From positions 1 through 52,979 of the forward strand of contig JAGBHK010000030.1 of NCBI GenBank assembly GCA_017935565.1: a stretch of DNA of 52,979 nucleotides. The letters run 5' to 3'. This stretch comes from Lachnospiraceae bacterium. Lineage in GTDB: Bacteria; Bacillota; Clostridia; Lachnospirales; Lachnospiraceae. Of the stretch, positions 17,552 to 28,262 are shown piece by piece (the first letter of the stretch is position 1; the number at the start of each line of letters is the position of its first letter). The position numbers were made by a program, and so were the translations under genes. The notes below the pieces were generated by a model. It had not been told where the DNA came from. It did no database searches and saw only the letters and a list, made by a program, of their open reading frames with translations.

Positions 17552-20500
17552 ATGAGACGTAATAGCCTGAAGCGCTTGATTGCTCTTACATTACTTATTT
17601 CGTTGTTTGCATGTGAATTTGTAGTATATGCAGAACCAACTACAGAAGATTCTAATGTAGTTACAGATGGAACAACAGAAGATAATAAAGATGCACAAGC
17701 AAACGGAACAACAGGCGACACTGGTTCAAGCAGTGTTAAGGACGAGTACGTTAACGAGATGATTGAAAAGAATTATACAAAAGTTAGCTCAAAGTACAAA
17801 TATCCAAAGTACAAGGGTGAAGATATCGTATATAAGATTACAGACATCTATGTTGACGGCGGTACAAAGACTGGAGATATTGACGGATACGAAGGCGACA
17901 GCGAAGTAGTTCAGCTCGAGTATGGTCAGACACTTACAGTAGTTATTCCTGTGGATAAGAAAGGTGTATATGAATTAGGTTTTGATTATTTATCATATGA
18001 AGCAGAATCTATTCTTGTACCAGAAGCAGAGATAACAATCGGTGGAGAGGTTCCTTTCTATGAATGTTACAGACAGCTTTATGAAAGTTTGTGGAAAGAT
18101 CCTGAAGAAAAATCTTACGATAGATATGATAATGAAATCGTAGGTACTCCACAAAAAGTTATGGAATGGAGTTACAAACCAATTTCTGACCCAAGTTATA
18201 GATATTCAACACCGCTTTATGTTCAGTTAGAAGAAGGTGACAATGAAATCACTATCACTCTTAACGAAGCAGAATTAAAGATTGGTAATTTCTATCTTAA
18301 GGCAGAAGCAAAGATTGATGAATACGAGAGCGGAAATACAGCTACAGGTGATTTCTTTGTAGAACTTGAAGCTGAAAGACCATTATTTAAGAATGATTCA
18401 TCTATCAGACCTACATGTGAGTATGATATTGACTTATCACCATATAACTCAAGCAAAAAAGTGCTTAATATTTTAGATGGAAGTTCTTTTGCTGATGCAG
18501 GTCAGACAATAGCATATGAAGTAGAAGTAGATGAAGACGGATATTATTACTTTGCGGTTAACTATCGTCAGAGTGATAAGGTAGACTTCCCGGTATTTAT
18601 GGATATAAAGGTTGATGGTGAAATACCTAATACTTTATTACAGGCATATGAATTTGATTATGCAAACAATTTTACTCTTCACACATTGCAGGATAATGCA
18701 GATGGTAAGATGGCTATTAAGCTTACAAAGGGAAAACATGTAATTTCCTTTACAATATCACATGATCCATTGAGAGTATCATTGGAAGAAGTTGATACTA
18801 TCATGAGCGAGATTAATGACCTTGCTCTTGAAGTTACAAAATTAGCAGGTACAAATACAAGTAAGTACAAGAACATCAAGATTGTTGATTACATTCCTAC
18901 TATTGAAGCAGACCTTCAGAAGTGGATTGATAAGTTAAATGTTATGTATGAAGAATTATCATCATATTCTGATGCTAAGAAGGTTGGTGCACTTTCTTCT
19001 ATATTAACAGCAATCGAAAAACTTGAAAGTTTCAAGAAAGACCCTAACGATATTCCATACAGATTAAAGGAACTTTCACAGAGCACAAGTTCTGTAAACC
19101 AGATGCTTGCTAACCTTATTACAACACTTGATGCTGACAATATTACATTTGATAGAATATTTGTATATCAGGAATCAAGCGAAGTAAATCTTCCTGAAAA
19201 GGAAAACATTTTCAAAAAGATTTGGGCTTCAATCGTTAGATTCTTCGAATCATTTAGCGATCAGTCATACACAGTTGGTTCTGGTGATGAGACACACTTA
19301 CAGGTATGGATCAACAGACCAAGACAGTATCTGGAAATCATCCAGCAGCTTATCGACAAAGAAGGCGGTTTTACAGATGAAACAGGTATTGAAGTAGACT
19401 TGTGTATCATGCCAGATGCACAGAAACTTATTTTATCCAATGCGGCGGGCGAAGCTCCAGACGTTGGTCAGGCGGTAGATTATGCACAGCCAATCGAATT
19501 TGCCTTGAGAGAGGCTATTGTTGATTTAACAAAGTTTGATTACTTTGAAGGCGATGAAGAATACTTAAATTATCAGAACGTATTAAGTCAGTTCCCAACA
19601 GGAATTCATATTCCTTCAACAATGAATGATGGTATTTATTCTATACCAGAAACATTCTACTTCTGGGTATTGTTCTACAGAACTGACGTTATGGATAAAC
19701 TTGGTTTAAAAGTTCCTGATACTCTTGATGATGTTAAGGCAATTGTTCCAAGTTTAACAAATAGAGGTCTTAGCTTCTATTATCCAACAGCAGGTACAAC
19801 AGGTACTAGAGTATTTGCTATGACAACACCTATCTTCTATCAGTATGGTGCTACACTTTATGATGAAGTTGCAGGTGATACAACAATTAACAGTGAAGCT
19901 GGTGTTGCAGCGTTTAAGGAACTTACAGAATTATTTACAATCTATGATTTACCTGTAGAAGCAAACTTCTACCAGAGATTTAGAGATGGTTCTATTCCTA
20001 TCGGTGTATCAGATTACTTCACATACAGCTTACTTATCAATGCTGCTCCAGAAATCGAAAACTCTTGGAAGATTTCACTTGTTCCAGGTGTTGAAGATGA
20101 AAATGGTGTTATTCAGAGACAGACAGCTGGTGCTGCTCAGAACTCAATTATCTTCAAGAGTGATGAAGGCGAAGGCCCTGTAGTTCTTAAGAATGGCGAA
20201 GAGATGGACAGAGAAGAAGCTGCATGGAGATATTTAGAGTGGTGGATGAGTACAGAAACTCAGGTAGAGTTTGGTACAATTCTTCAGACAACATATGGTA
20301 AAGAATACATTTGGAACTCTGCTAACATTGCAGCTATGGAAAAACTTCCATGGAAGAGCAGAGATAAGAAGGTAATTCTTGAACAAATGCAGAACATCAC
20401 AGAATCACCAAGAATTCCTGGTACATATATGCTCGAAAGAGAATTAAGTAATGCATACATTGCCGTAGTTATCGATGGTGAACCACTTAGAACAACTCTT

Positions 20501-20641
20501 GACTCAGCTGTTAAGTTGATGGATAGAGAAACAGCTAGAAAACTTAAAGAATTTGGTTATTTAGATGAACAGGGAAATGTTGTTAAAGAATACAAAGTAC
20601 CTACTGTTGAAACTGTAAAAGAAATCTTAGGTATGGATTAA
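17552..20641 (+). CDS. Large solute-binding protein with N-terminal beta-rich (CBM-like) domains
   Basis: The secreted 1029-residue protein is roughly twice the length of a usual family 1 sugar-binding protein. A signal peptide comes first (probable cleavage after VYA, near residue 28; a possible lipobox at LFAC is a poor match). Two beta-sandwich-like segments follow (about 45-270 and 285-420) resembling carbohydrate-binding modules, the second starting LEAERPLFKND. Next is a helical linker (about 420-590) and then the binding-protein lobe pair (about 595-1029; HLQVWINRPRQYLEII, EAPDVGQAVDYAQPIEFA). Its permeases follow directly. ATG at 17552 is chosen because GAGGGAGG (17535-17542) lies 9 bases upstream; the ATG at 17519 has no such site. 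The ligand is unknown, presumably an oligosaccharide. Confidence 0.85.
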   Translation: MRRNSLKRLIALTLLISLFACEFVVYAEPTTEDSNVVTDGTTEDNKDAQANGTTGDTGSSSVKDEYVNEMIEKNYTKVSSKYKYPKYKGEDIVYKITDIYVDGGTKTGDIDGYEGDSEVVQLEYGQTLTVVIPVDKKGVYELGFDYLSYEAESILVPEAEITIGGEVPFYECYRQLYESLWKDPEEKSYDRYDNEIVGTPQKVMEWSYKPISDPSYRYSTPLYVQLEEGDNEITITLNEAELKIGNFYLKAEAKIDEYESGNTATGDFFVELEAERPLFKNDSSIRPTCEYDIDLSPYNSSKKVLNILDGSSFADAGQTIAYEVEVDEDGYYYFAVNYRQSDKVDFPVFMDIKVDGEIPNTLLQAYEFDYANNFTLHTLQDNADGKMAIKLTKGKHVISFTISHDPLRVSLEEVDTIMSEINDLALEVTKLAGTNTSKYKNIKIVDYIPTIEADLQKWIDKLNVMYEELSSYSDAKKVGALSSILTAIEKLESFKKDPNDIPYRLKELSQSTSSVNQMLANLITTLDADNITFDRIFVYQESSEVNLPEKENIFKKIWASIVRFFESFSDQSYTVGSGDETHLQVWINRPRQYLEIIQQLIDKEGGFTDETGIEVDLCIMPDAQKLILSNAAGEAPDVGQAVDYAQPIEFALREAIVDLTKFDYFEGDEEYLNYQNVLSQFPTGIHIPSTMNDGIYSIPETFYFWVLFYRTDVMDKLGLKVPDTLDDVKAIVPSLTNRGLSFYYPTAGTTGTRVFAMTTPIFYQYGATLYDEVAGDTTINSEAGVAAFKELTELFTIYDLPVEANFYQRFRDGSIPIGVSDYFTYSLLINAAPEIENSWKISLVPGVEDENGVIQRQTAGAAQNSIIFKSDEGEGPVVLKNGEEMDREEAAWRYLEWWMSTETQVEFGTILQTTYGKEYIWNSANIAAMEKLPWKSRDKKVILEQMQNITESPRIPGTYMLERELSNAYIAVVIDGEPLRTTLDSAVKLMDRETARKLKEFGYLDEQGNVVKEYKVPTVETVKEILGMD

Positions 20642-20664
20642 TTTAACCGGGAGGATATGAAAAA

Positions 20665-21549
20665 ATGAAGACAAGTAAAACAACTCCATATATTTTCCTA
20701 CTTCCATATATAGTACTGTTTTCGGTATTTATTATAGTTCCGATTGCGATTGCTATTGGATTATCTTTTACAGATTTCAATACAATCCAGAGTCCGAACT
20801 TTGTAGGATTTATGAATTATATTAACTTATTTACACAGGATTCAATATTCATGCAGTTTGTACTTCCTAATACGATTACATTCTCGCTTATTGTTGGTCC
20901 TGGTGGATATTGTTTATCGTTTTTGTTAGCTTGGTCAATCGCTCAGTTTACAAAAGCACCAAGAACTGTATTAGCACTTATTTTCTACTCGCCATCTCTT
21001 ACAATGGGTACCGCGATGAATATTTTATGGAGAATTATTTTCTCTGGTGATAGCTATGGTTATGTAAACGCAGTTCTTCTTGACATGGGATTAATCAATG
21101 AACCTATTTTATGGCTCACAAGTAGCTCAACACTCCTTATAATTATGATTATCGTTGGTTTGTGGAGTAGTATGGGTATCGGATTCCTTGCTATTTTAGC
21201 TGGTATCATGAATGCTGATGATGAGTTATATGAAGCAGGCGCAATTGATGGTATTAAGAACAGATTCCAGGAAATGATTTATATCACAATTCCAACAATG
21301 AAACCACAGATGTTATTCGCAGCCGTTATGGCTATCGTTAACGCATTTAACAATGGTGCAATCGGTGTTACTTTATCGGGTTCAAACCCAACACCAGGTT
21401 ATGCAGGCCAGTTAATCGTTAACCACATTGATGACTATGGTTTCATCAGATTCGAGATGGGTTATGCAGCAGCTGTTTCAGTAGCATTGCTTCTTATCAT
21501 AACAGTATTCTCGAAAGTAGCAACAAAATTATTTGGTGAGAAAGAATAG
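20665..21549 (+). CDS. Sugar ABC transporter permease (MalF/UgpA type)
   Basis: The 294-residue inner-membrane permease has six predicted helices and the ATPase-contacting EAA loop ([15 protein letters not shown]). It pairs with the next permease and with the binding protein upstream. GGGAGG at 20649-20654 serves the ATG at 20665. An earlier ATG at 20657 gives only a three-codon frame (ATGAAAAAATGA) that overlaps the true start, so it is not the gene start. No ATP-binding subunit is encoded in the locus. Confidence 0.92.
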   Translation: MKTSKTTPYIFLLPYIVLFSVFIIVPIAIAIGLSFTDFNTIQSPNFVGFMNYINLFTQDSIFMQFVLPNTITFSLIVGPGGYCLSFLLAWSIAQFTKAPRTVLALIFYSPSLTMGTAMNILWRIIFSGDSYGYVNAVLLDMGLINEPILWLTSSSTLLIIMIIVGLWSSMGIGFLAILAGIMNADDELYEAGAIDGIKNRFQEMIYITIPTMKPQMLFAAVMAIVNAFNNGAIGVTLSGSNPTPGYAGQLIVNHIDDYGFIRFEMGYAAAVSVALLLIITVFSKVATKLFGEKE

Positions 21550-21563
21550 AAAGGAGAGAGAAA

Positions 21564-22436
21564 ATGGCCGGATATAAAGGAAATGGTATTAACCCAGCGA
21601 AATTTGAACGTGGTCAGATTAAAATATACATAGTGCTTTTGCCACTTGCTATATTTATGCTCTTTCCAATCGTTTACATTTTTTGCCATGCATTTAAACC
21701 AATGGAGGAATTATTCGAGTTCCCTCCAAAGTTTTACGTAAAGAATCCAACAACTGATAACTTTGAAGCATTATTTAAATCTGCTAGAAATGCTGGTATT
21801 CCACTTAGTAAATATGTGTTTAACAGTTTACTTGTAACACTTTCAGTATGTATTGGTGGTATTGTTATTTCAACAATGGCTGCTTACGCATTGTCAAAGA
21901 TGAGATTTAAAGTTAGAGGATTAATCTTCTCTATCAACCAGTCAGCGCTTATGTTCGTTGCTGCAGCAGTAATGATTCCAAGATACTTAATTATCAGTGG
22001 ATTGCATATAACAAACACATATTGGGCACATATTTTACCGCTTATTGCGATGCCGGTAAGTTTGTTCCTGATAAAACAGTTCGTTGATCAGGTTCCAGAT
22101 GCATTAATTGAAGCTGCATCTATCGATGGTGCTACACCTTTTAGAATTTACAGACAGATTATTATTCCACTTGTTAAGCCAGCTATTGCTACAGGTGTAA
22201 TTATGTCATTCCAGTCTGTATGGTCAAACGTTGAAACATCAAACCTTTATGTAAATACAGATGCGATGAAGACATTGACATTCTACGCAAATACACTTAG
22301 TAACGCGAACAACCTTGTTCAAGGTCAGGGTGTACAGGCGGCAGCTTCGTTAATCATGTTTATACCAAACTTGATTTTATTCATCTTCTTACAGAAAGAT
22401 GTTATGAACACAATGGCTCATTCAGGTATTAAATAG
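21564..22436 (+). CDS. Carbohydrate ABC transporter permease (MalG/UgpE type)
   Basis: The 290-residue partner permease has six predicted helices and the EAA motif EAASIDGATPFRIYRQI followed by IIIPLVKPAIATG. It begins 14 bases after the MalF-type gene behind AAAGGAGAG. It should form the translocation heterodimer with that protein and need an ATPase of the MsmX/UgpC kind from elsewhere in the genome. Confidence 0.92.
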   Translation: MAGYKGNGINPAKFERGQIKIYIVLLPLAIFMLFPIVYIFCHAFKPMEELFEFPPKFYVKNPTTDNFEALFKSARNAGIPLSKYVFNSLLVTLSVCIGGIVISTMAAYALSKMRFKVRGLIFSINQSALMFVAAAVMIPRYLIISGLHITNTYWAHILPLIAMPVSLFLIKQFVDQVPDALIEAASIDGATPFRIYRQIIIPLVKPAIATGVIMSFQSVWSNVETSNLYVNTDAMKTLTFYANTLSNANNLVQGQGVQAAASLIMFIPNLILFIFLQKDVMNTMAHSGIK

Positions 22437-22469
22437 TATTAGAAGATGAAATAAATAAAGGAGGTAAAT

Positions 22470-24686
22470 ATGAAGAAATTATTAAAGCGCGTAGCCTTGG
22501 TTTTATGCATGATAATAATTGCATTGTCAGTTTCAGAACCATTTGAAACATATGCAAAACTTCCATATTTGACATATACACAAAATGGATATGGTCAGTA
22601 TGTTGAAACTCAGGCTGCGTATACACCACATACAACAATTAGTAAAATCACAAGTGAAATTGAAGGAATCGATGATATGAGATTCGAAGAACCTTCAGAT
22701 ATCAAGATTACAGATGACGGATATATGTACATTTGTGATAAGAAAAACGCAAGAATTATCGTTGCAACAACCGATGGTAAACTCGACAGAGTAATCGGCG
22801 AAGAATGGTTGGAAGAACCTACAGGCGTATTCGTTATCGATAACGAAGATGACGGATATACATATGTATACGTTGCAGATAACAAGATGGCTAGAGAAGA
22901 AATGAACTCTGACCGTAAGGAACGTAAGAGAAATGGTGCTGTAGTTGTATTTAAGTACAAAAAAGGCACACCAGTAGAACTTATTCCACAGGATCCTATT
23001 TATTATGAAGCAACAGGTGTATGGGAAGAACAGCCACCTATTATCGATTATAAATGGGAAGTTGATAGATATTATCTCAAGCCAGAAAGCCCATTATACG
23101 GTGCTGGTAGATTTAACCCAATGAAGATTGCAGTAGACCAGAGCGGTATTATGTATATTATCAGTGAAGGTAATACAAATGGTATCGTACAGATTTCACC
23201 TGAAGAAGGCGGAACATTCCTTGGATACTTTGGTGCCAATGAAATTACAGTTTCATTAGGATATATGATTACAGAGTTCTTCATGTCAGATGACTCTACA
23301 GCAATCAGAGGTGTTGCGGATACACCATCTAATGTTAACGTTGATGAGGACGGACTTGTATATACAATTACAGCTTCTGAAGGTACATTACAGTCTGTTA
23401 AGAAACTTAATAAATCAGGCGCAAACATGTTAAAGACAGAAGTTAACCCAACTTTTGGTGTTGGTATTGCACCAGGTAGATATAACAATGTTTATGCTGT
23501 TACAAGTACAGGTTATATCTATGAATACACAAGTGAAGGTACATTGTTATTCAGATTTGGTGGTAAAGATGATCAGGCATTCCGTGTAGGTTTATTTGCT
23601 AACATTTCTGCTGTAGACGTTGATAATAATGATTATCTCTACGTTATGGATAGTATTAACAATGAAATTCAGGTATTCAAACCAACAGAATTTACTCAGT
23701 TGGTACATGAATCATTAGTATTGTATCAAAATGGTAGATATTCAGATAGTAAGAAGCCACTTGAACAACTTATACTTATGAATTCATTATTTGATTATGC
23801 TAACGAGGCTATGGGCCATGCATACTTCCAGGAAGAGAATTATGAGCAGGCTTTATATTACTACAGATTAGCTAAAGAAAAACAGGGTTATTCAGATTCA
23901 TTCTGGGAACTTAGAAATGATTGGCTTACATCTAATCTTATTTACCTTATTGTGATTATCGTAATATTCTGGTTAATCTTTAAGGTACTTGGTAAGATTG
24001 ATAAGAAGACAGGTCTTTTCAATGTTTACAGAAGAATGTGGAAGAAACTTAAGAAGAATAAATTAATATCACAGATCGCATATTGTAAGACTTATGCAAC
24101 ACATCCAATCGACGGTGCTTATGCAGTTAAGAGAGAAGGAATGGTTTCATATGGTGCAATTACATTCTTAATGATATTATTTATGGTAATTATGATTGTA
24201 AATAAATATTTCTCTGGTTTCCTTGTAAAGAATATGAGAGATGGTGTTTATTACATTCCAACAGATATTTTAACAGTAGTATTTGGTTTTGTATTTGCAT
24301 CAGCAGTAACATACCTTATTTGTACAATTTCAGATGGTGAAGGTAGATTTAAAGAAATCCTTATGGGTTACTTATATTCATTCACACCATATTTCATTAT
24401 CCAGCCAATTATTTATCTTGGTGGTATGATTGTTACAACTAATGAAATGTTCCTTATTCAGTTTGCAAATATAATCATGTTTGTATGGATTGCTATATTG
24501 TTATTCTTAACAATTAAAGAAATCAACAACTATACAGTAAAAGAAACATTTAAGGTAATTGGTATTACAATCTTTGCAGCTGTTGTATTCGTTGCTATTG
24601 CATTTATCTTATACATCTTAGCAGCACAGGTAATCAATTTCGTTAAGTCAATTTATGGAGAGGTGGTGTATCGACTTGAAAAATAA
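22470..24686 (+). CDS. Beta-propeller (NHL-like)/TPR/Yip1-like membrane protein
   Basis: This 738-residue composite protein has a signal peptide (about 1-29), a repeat region with NHL/SMP-30-like blades (about 60-400; PSDIKITDDGYMYICD, VDNNDYLYVMDSINNEIQVF), and a TPR-like helical pair (about 405-470; ALYYYRLAKEKQGYSDS). A membrane helix at about 490-512, then a cytoplasmic linker, lead to a Yip1-like bundle of about five helices (560-735). The propeller and TPR would face outward. Proteins of this architecture are, as I recall, common neighbours of ABC sugar importers and DUF5696 genes in Clostridia and Paenibacillus, with no known role. It may link ligand recognition or surface enzymes to the importer; this is inference. 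Its 3' end overlaps the next gene by 11 bases. Confidence 0.8.
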   Translation: MKKLLKRVALVLCMIIIALSVSEPFETYAKLPYLTYTQNGYGQYVETQAAYTPHTTISKITSEIEGIDDMRFEEPSDIKITDDGYMYICDKKNARIIVATTDGKLDRVIGEEWLEEPTGVFVIDNEDDGYTYVYVADNKMAREEMNSDRKERKRNGAVVVFKYKKGTPVELIPQDPIYYEATGVWEEQPPIIDYKWEVDRYYLKPESPLYGAGRFNPMKIAVDQSGIMYIISEGNTNGIVQISPEEGGTFLGYFGANEITVSLGYMITEFFMSDDSTAIRGVADTPSNVNVDEDGLVYTITASEGTLQSVKKLNKSGANMLKTEVNPTFGVGIAPGRYNNVYAVTSTGYIYEYTSEGTLLFRFGGKDDQAFRVGLFANISAVDVDNNDYLYVMDSINNEIQVFKPTEFTQLVHESLVLYQNGRYSDSKKPLEQLILMNSLFDYANEAMGHAYFQEENYEQALYYYRLAKEKQGYSDSFWELRNDWLTSNLIYLIVIIVIFWLIFKVLGKIDKKTGLFNVYRRMWKKLKKNKLISQIAYCKTYATHPIDGAYAVKREGMVSYGAITFLMILFMVIMIVNKYFSGFLVKNMRDGVYYIPTDILTVVFGFVFASAVTYLICTISDGEGRFKEILMGYLYSFTPYFIIQPIIYLGGMIVTTNEMFLIQFANIIMFVWIAILLFLTIKEINNYTVKETFKVIGITIFAAVVFVAIAFILYILAAQVINFVKSIYGEVVYRLEK

Positions 24687-27051
24687 TAAGTTAAAAAGAG
24701 TATTAAGCCTTGGTCTTGTATGCTTGATGTTTACACCAATTATTTCCTTTGCGACTGCTAAAAACAAAGCAGTGGAAGGTCTTACAAATGAAGTAATTAA
24801 CAGAGGTCCATTTATCATTGGTGATGTTAATGAAAATGAACTTCCAGAAGCTGAAAGACAGAAACTTGCTTTAGAAAAAGCAGTAGTTAAAGAAGTTGAA
24901 AATGGTGAGATTTATGGACATAAACTCATCACATCAAATGATAAGTACGAATTGTATCGTAAAGATGCTAATTGTTCAATCATTATTAGAGATATAGCGA
25001 GCGGTGCAATCTTTACATCGACTGTAAGTGAAGAAGATGCAAAAGCACGTAACTATAGTGCTGTTGCAGCAGCTCCTATTACATCAGGTATCGCGCTTTC
25101 TTACGTTGAAGAAAAAGATAACACGATTATATTAAACTCACCTATAGGTGTTAATACAGCAACAATCAAATATAAGGATGCGAAAGATGGCTTTACAGCA
25201 TCAATTAGTTTTTCAAATTTAGAAATATCATTTGATGTCGTAGTATCACTTGATGACGAAGGTCTTCATGTAGAAGTACCAGAAGACAAAATCGTTGAAG
25301 AAAATGCAGCATACTCAGTAGGTTCTATGTACATCTTTAATGGTCTTGGTATGACTGAAAAGGGTGACAGAGAAGGTTACATGATTCTTCCAGATGGTAA
25401 TGGTATTAGAGTTGACTTTGAGAATAACTTCTATGTATATGGTGGTACACAGGAAGCTGTTAAGTATTCATCAGGTTATATGCAAAGAGTATATGGCTCA
25501 GACTTCTCATTTGACTTAGCTAATACTTCAACATACGATGAGACAGATATGATTGGTACATCTAACTCAACTGAATCAATCATAGCTCCATTCTGGGGTA
25601 TGGTTCATACAGATACACAGTTTGGTGTACTTGGTATCATCACAAAGGGTGAAGAAAGTGCTAAGATTGAAGGTATATTAAACGGTGTTGCCGGCCTTTA
25701 TGAAAACTATTCAGGATGTAGAATTATTTACAGAGATACATACATGAGATCTCTTTCCGATACAAATCAGTATCAGGGTACTGTAACTGCTACACCAAAA
25801 AATAAACTTGTTGGAGATGTTGAAATTACATTCTTGTTTACAACTGGTGATAAGGCTAACTACATTGGTTTAGCTGAAAGTTACAGAAATAAGCTCATCG
25901 CTGATGGTGATTTAGTTAAGACAACTGACGGAACATTCAAGACTAGACTTGATTTCTTCGGTGTTGACAAGGAAGAATTCCTTGTATTTAAGACAGACGT
26001 TGTTGCAACAACAGTTGACAATGTAAAAGATATTTTAGCTGATTTAAAGTCAAACGGTGTTGAAGACATTCTTGCAATCTACACTGGATGGCAGCAAGGT
26101 GGATATTATGAGACACCTATAAAGAAATATGATGTAGCAAATTCAATCGGCGGTAATTCTGCAATGAATGATTTGTTTAAAGAACTTGAAGGCACAGGCG
26201 TTGACCTTTATCTTATGACAGATATGCAGCTTATCAATAAAGCAGTTGAGTCATCATCATATGACGCAGTTAAGACATATGGACAGAGAACAAAAGAAAT
26301 TTTCAGTCCATTCCTTAAGGTTTATAAGAACTTTAGATACTTAATTCCTGAATTGTCAAATGAATATATGGTTAAATTATCAGATGACATGAAGAAAGAT
26401 GGAATTGGAAATATCGCGTTTAGTGGTATTAGTACTTCATTATTCTCATATTTTAAGAATGATACTCAGTACACAAGACAGGATGTAATAGATCACTATG
26501 TATCTGCACTTGATAAAGTTAGCGCTGATATGGATATAGTTCTTGAAAATCCATTTAAGTATATGTGGAAGTACACAGATTCGTATATTGATATGCCATT
26601 GTATTCATCAATGTTCGTATACGCATCAGATGAAATTCCATTTGTATCAAGTGTATTAAAGGGAACAATTGATGTATATTCTGAATATGTAAACTTTGAA
26701 GCTAACGCAACAGAGTATTTCCTTAAACTTGTTGAAACAGGTGTATATCCTTCATTCCTTCTTACAGAGGAATCACCAACAGAGTTGTTACATACAAACT
26801 CAAGTTGGATATATTCATCTGAATATGAACAGTATGATGAAAGAATTGCAGAATATCACAAAGAATTAAAAGCAATTAATGATAAAGTTTCAGGCGCAGT
26901 TATTGTAGCTCATGAAAAATCAGATGAAGGTTTATCTAAAACAACATACTCAAACGGTGTTGTTGTATACGTAAACTTCTCAGAAAAGGCAATAATTGAA
27001 AATGGTGAAACTATTGAAGCATTATCATATAAGGTAGGTGAAGCAGAATGA
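24676..27051 (+). CDS. Secreted DUF5696-like protein, possible glycoside hydrolase fold
   Basis: The 791-residue exported protein starts with a signal peptide (MKNNKLKRVLSLGLVCLMF..., cleavage near SFATA). A beta-rich region (about 65-400) resembles the N-terminal sandwich of large glycosidases, and a second half (about 415-720) alternates strands and helices like a TIM barrel (ILAIYTGWQQGGYY, DLYLMTDMQ, DIVLENPF). I recall this as the DUF5696 family; catalytic residues are not established, though acidic residues in the barrel strands could serve. TTG at 24676 is chosen because the strong GGAGAGGTGG is at 24657-24666 and the signal peptide then starts correctly; an ATG at 24655 overlaps that site. 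It overlaps the next gene by 4 bases (ATGA). Confidence 0.75.
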   Translation: MKNNKLKRVLSLGLVCLMFTPIISFATAKNKAVEGLTNEVINRGPFIIGDVNENELPEAERQKLALEKAVVKEVENGEIYGHKLITSNDKYELYRKDANCSIIIRDIASGAIFTSTVSEEDAKARNYSAVAAAPITSGIALSYVEEKDNTIILNSPIGVNTATIKYKDAKDGFTASISFSNLEISFDVVVSLDDEGLHVEVPEDKIVEENAAYSVGSMYIFNGLGMTEKGDREGYMILPDGNGIRVDFENNFYVYGGTQEAVKYSSGYMQRVYGSDFSFDLANTSTYDETDMIGTSNSTESIIAPFWGMVHTDTQFGVLGIITKGEESAKIEGILNGVAGLYENYSGCRIIYRDTYMRSLSDTNQYQGTVTATPKNKLVGDVEITFLFTTGDKANYIGLAESYRNKLIADGDLVKTTDGTFKTRLDFFGVDKEEFLVFKTDVVATTVDNVKDILADLKSNGVEDILAIYTGWQQGGYYETPIKKYDVANSIGGNSAMNDLFKELEGTGVDLYLMTDMQLINKAVESSSYDAVKTYGQRTKEIFSPFLKVYKNFRYLIPELSNEYMVKLSDDMKKDGIGNIAFSGISTSLFSYFKNDTQYTRQDVIDHYVSALDKVSADMDIVLENPFKYMWKYTDSYIDMPLYSSMFVYASDEIPFVSSVLKGTIDVYSEYVNFEANATEYFLKLVETGVYPSFLLTEESPTELLHTNSSWIYSSEYEQYDERIAEYHKELKAINDKVSGAVIVAHEKSDEGLSKTTYSNGVVVYVNFSEKAIIENGETIEALSYKVGEAE

Positions 27052-28262
27052 AAAAGACTAAGACAGATGAAGAATTAAATAATGTATCAAACGAAGCTGC
27101 CTTGGTTAACGAAGCTGCTACCGATGATGCAAAGAAGAAAAAGAAGAAAAAATATACAGTAGAAGAACTTTTAAATAACGACGATATCGAACTTGTTGAC
27201 GAGTATGGTAGAAGACGTAAAGTAAAAGTTAAAGTACACGAAAGTAAACTTACTAAGAGAGAGAACAGAATGGGATATTTCTTTGTATTCCCATATATCA
27301 TTGGTGTAATTGCATTCTTGTTTTACCCAATGGTTAGAACTTTCTGGTATATGTTCTGTAGAGTAAGAATTGCAAACAATGCAATTGTTACAGAATGGAA
27401 CAATTTTGAGAACTTTGGAAAAGCTGTTTCAGAATACGTTACATTTAAAACAGATATTACAGCTTTGATAAGTAAAATGATATCATATGTACCACTGATA
27501 GTAGTATTTGCGCTTATTATATCAATGTTCCTTAATTTAAATATTAAGGGTAAAGGTATATTTAGAACAATTTTCTTCATACCGGTTATCGTTACAAGTG
27601 GTCCGGTTATGCAGGATTTATTAAACAGTTCAAACTCAATTAGTGCGGTTGATATTTCAATTATCACTAATACATTGAACTCAATGTTACCACCATTCCT
27701 TGCTGATATGTTATCAACAGTATTTGGTAATATTATTACAATTTTGTGGTATACAGGTGTTCAGATACTTATTTTCCTTGCTGCTATCCAGAAGATTGAT
27801 ACTTCACTTTATGAAGCAGCAAAGATTGACGGTGGTTCAAATTGGGAATGTTTCTGGAAGATTACATTACCTACAATTAAGCCAATGATTTTGCTTAATG
27901 CAGTATACACAACAATTTTCCTTTGCCAGGATACAAACAACAACTGGATTATTGGTCGTATCACATATGTTGTTAATAACGGTGTAAATGGTTATGGTCA
28001 GGGTTCAGTTATCGCTTGGATTTTGAATGTAGTAGTTCTTATATTCGTTGGTATTGTATTCCTTCTCTTTAAAGAAAAGAGAGATGCATATGCTAAACAG
28101 ATTGCAAAGAATAAGAAATTCGAAAAGAAAGCAAAGAAGCTTGTTAAGAAGCAGGCTAAGAAAACTGCAAAGAACGCTGTTAAGTTCGAAAAGGCTTTAC
28201 AGAAGGAAGCAAAATTAAAAGCAAAAGGAAAAGACTTGAGAGGAGGATACGAAGATGTCTAA
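27048..28262 (+). CDS. Sugar ABC transporter permease with Lys-rich ends
   Basis: The 404-residue MalF-type permease has six helices between about 78 and 345 and the EAA loop EAAKIDGGSNWECFWKI. It is longer than its relatives because of an 75-residue charged N-terminus (DDAKKKKKKKYTVEELLNND) and a C-terminal cytoplasmic tail of about 60 residues dominated by Lys and Ala (KKAKKLVKKQAKKTAKNA). The start overlaps the previous stop (ATGA), and it overlaps the next permease by 8 bases, so translation is coupled throughout. It forms the second importer together with the next permease and the lipoprotein at 29534. Confidence 0.9.
   Translation: MKKTKTDEELNNVSNEAALVNEAATDDAKKKKKKKYTVEELLNNDDIELVDEYGRRRKVKVKVHESKLTKRENRMGYFFVFPYIIGVIAFLFYPMVRTFWYMFCRVRIANNAIVTEWNNFENFGKAVSEYVTFKTDITALISKMISYVPLIVVFALIISMFLNLNIKGKGIFRTIFFIPVIVTSGPVMQDLLNSSNSISAVDISIITNTLNSMLPPFLADMLSTVFGNIITILWYTGVQILIFLAAIQKIDTSLYEAAKIDGGSNWECFWKITLPTIKPMILLNAVYTTIFLCQDTNNNWIIGRITYVVNNGVNGYGQGSVIAWILNVVVLIFVGIVFLLFKEKRDAYAKQIAKNKKFEKKAKKLVKKQAKKTAKNAVKFEKALQKEAKLKAKGKDLRGGYEDV

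Noticed and set aside
20657-20668. Three-codon leader frame before the permease
   Set aside because: ATGAAAAAATGA overlaps the true start, but its ATG is only 2 bases from the Shine-Dalgarno, too close to be used efficiently; it is probably chance.
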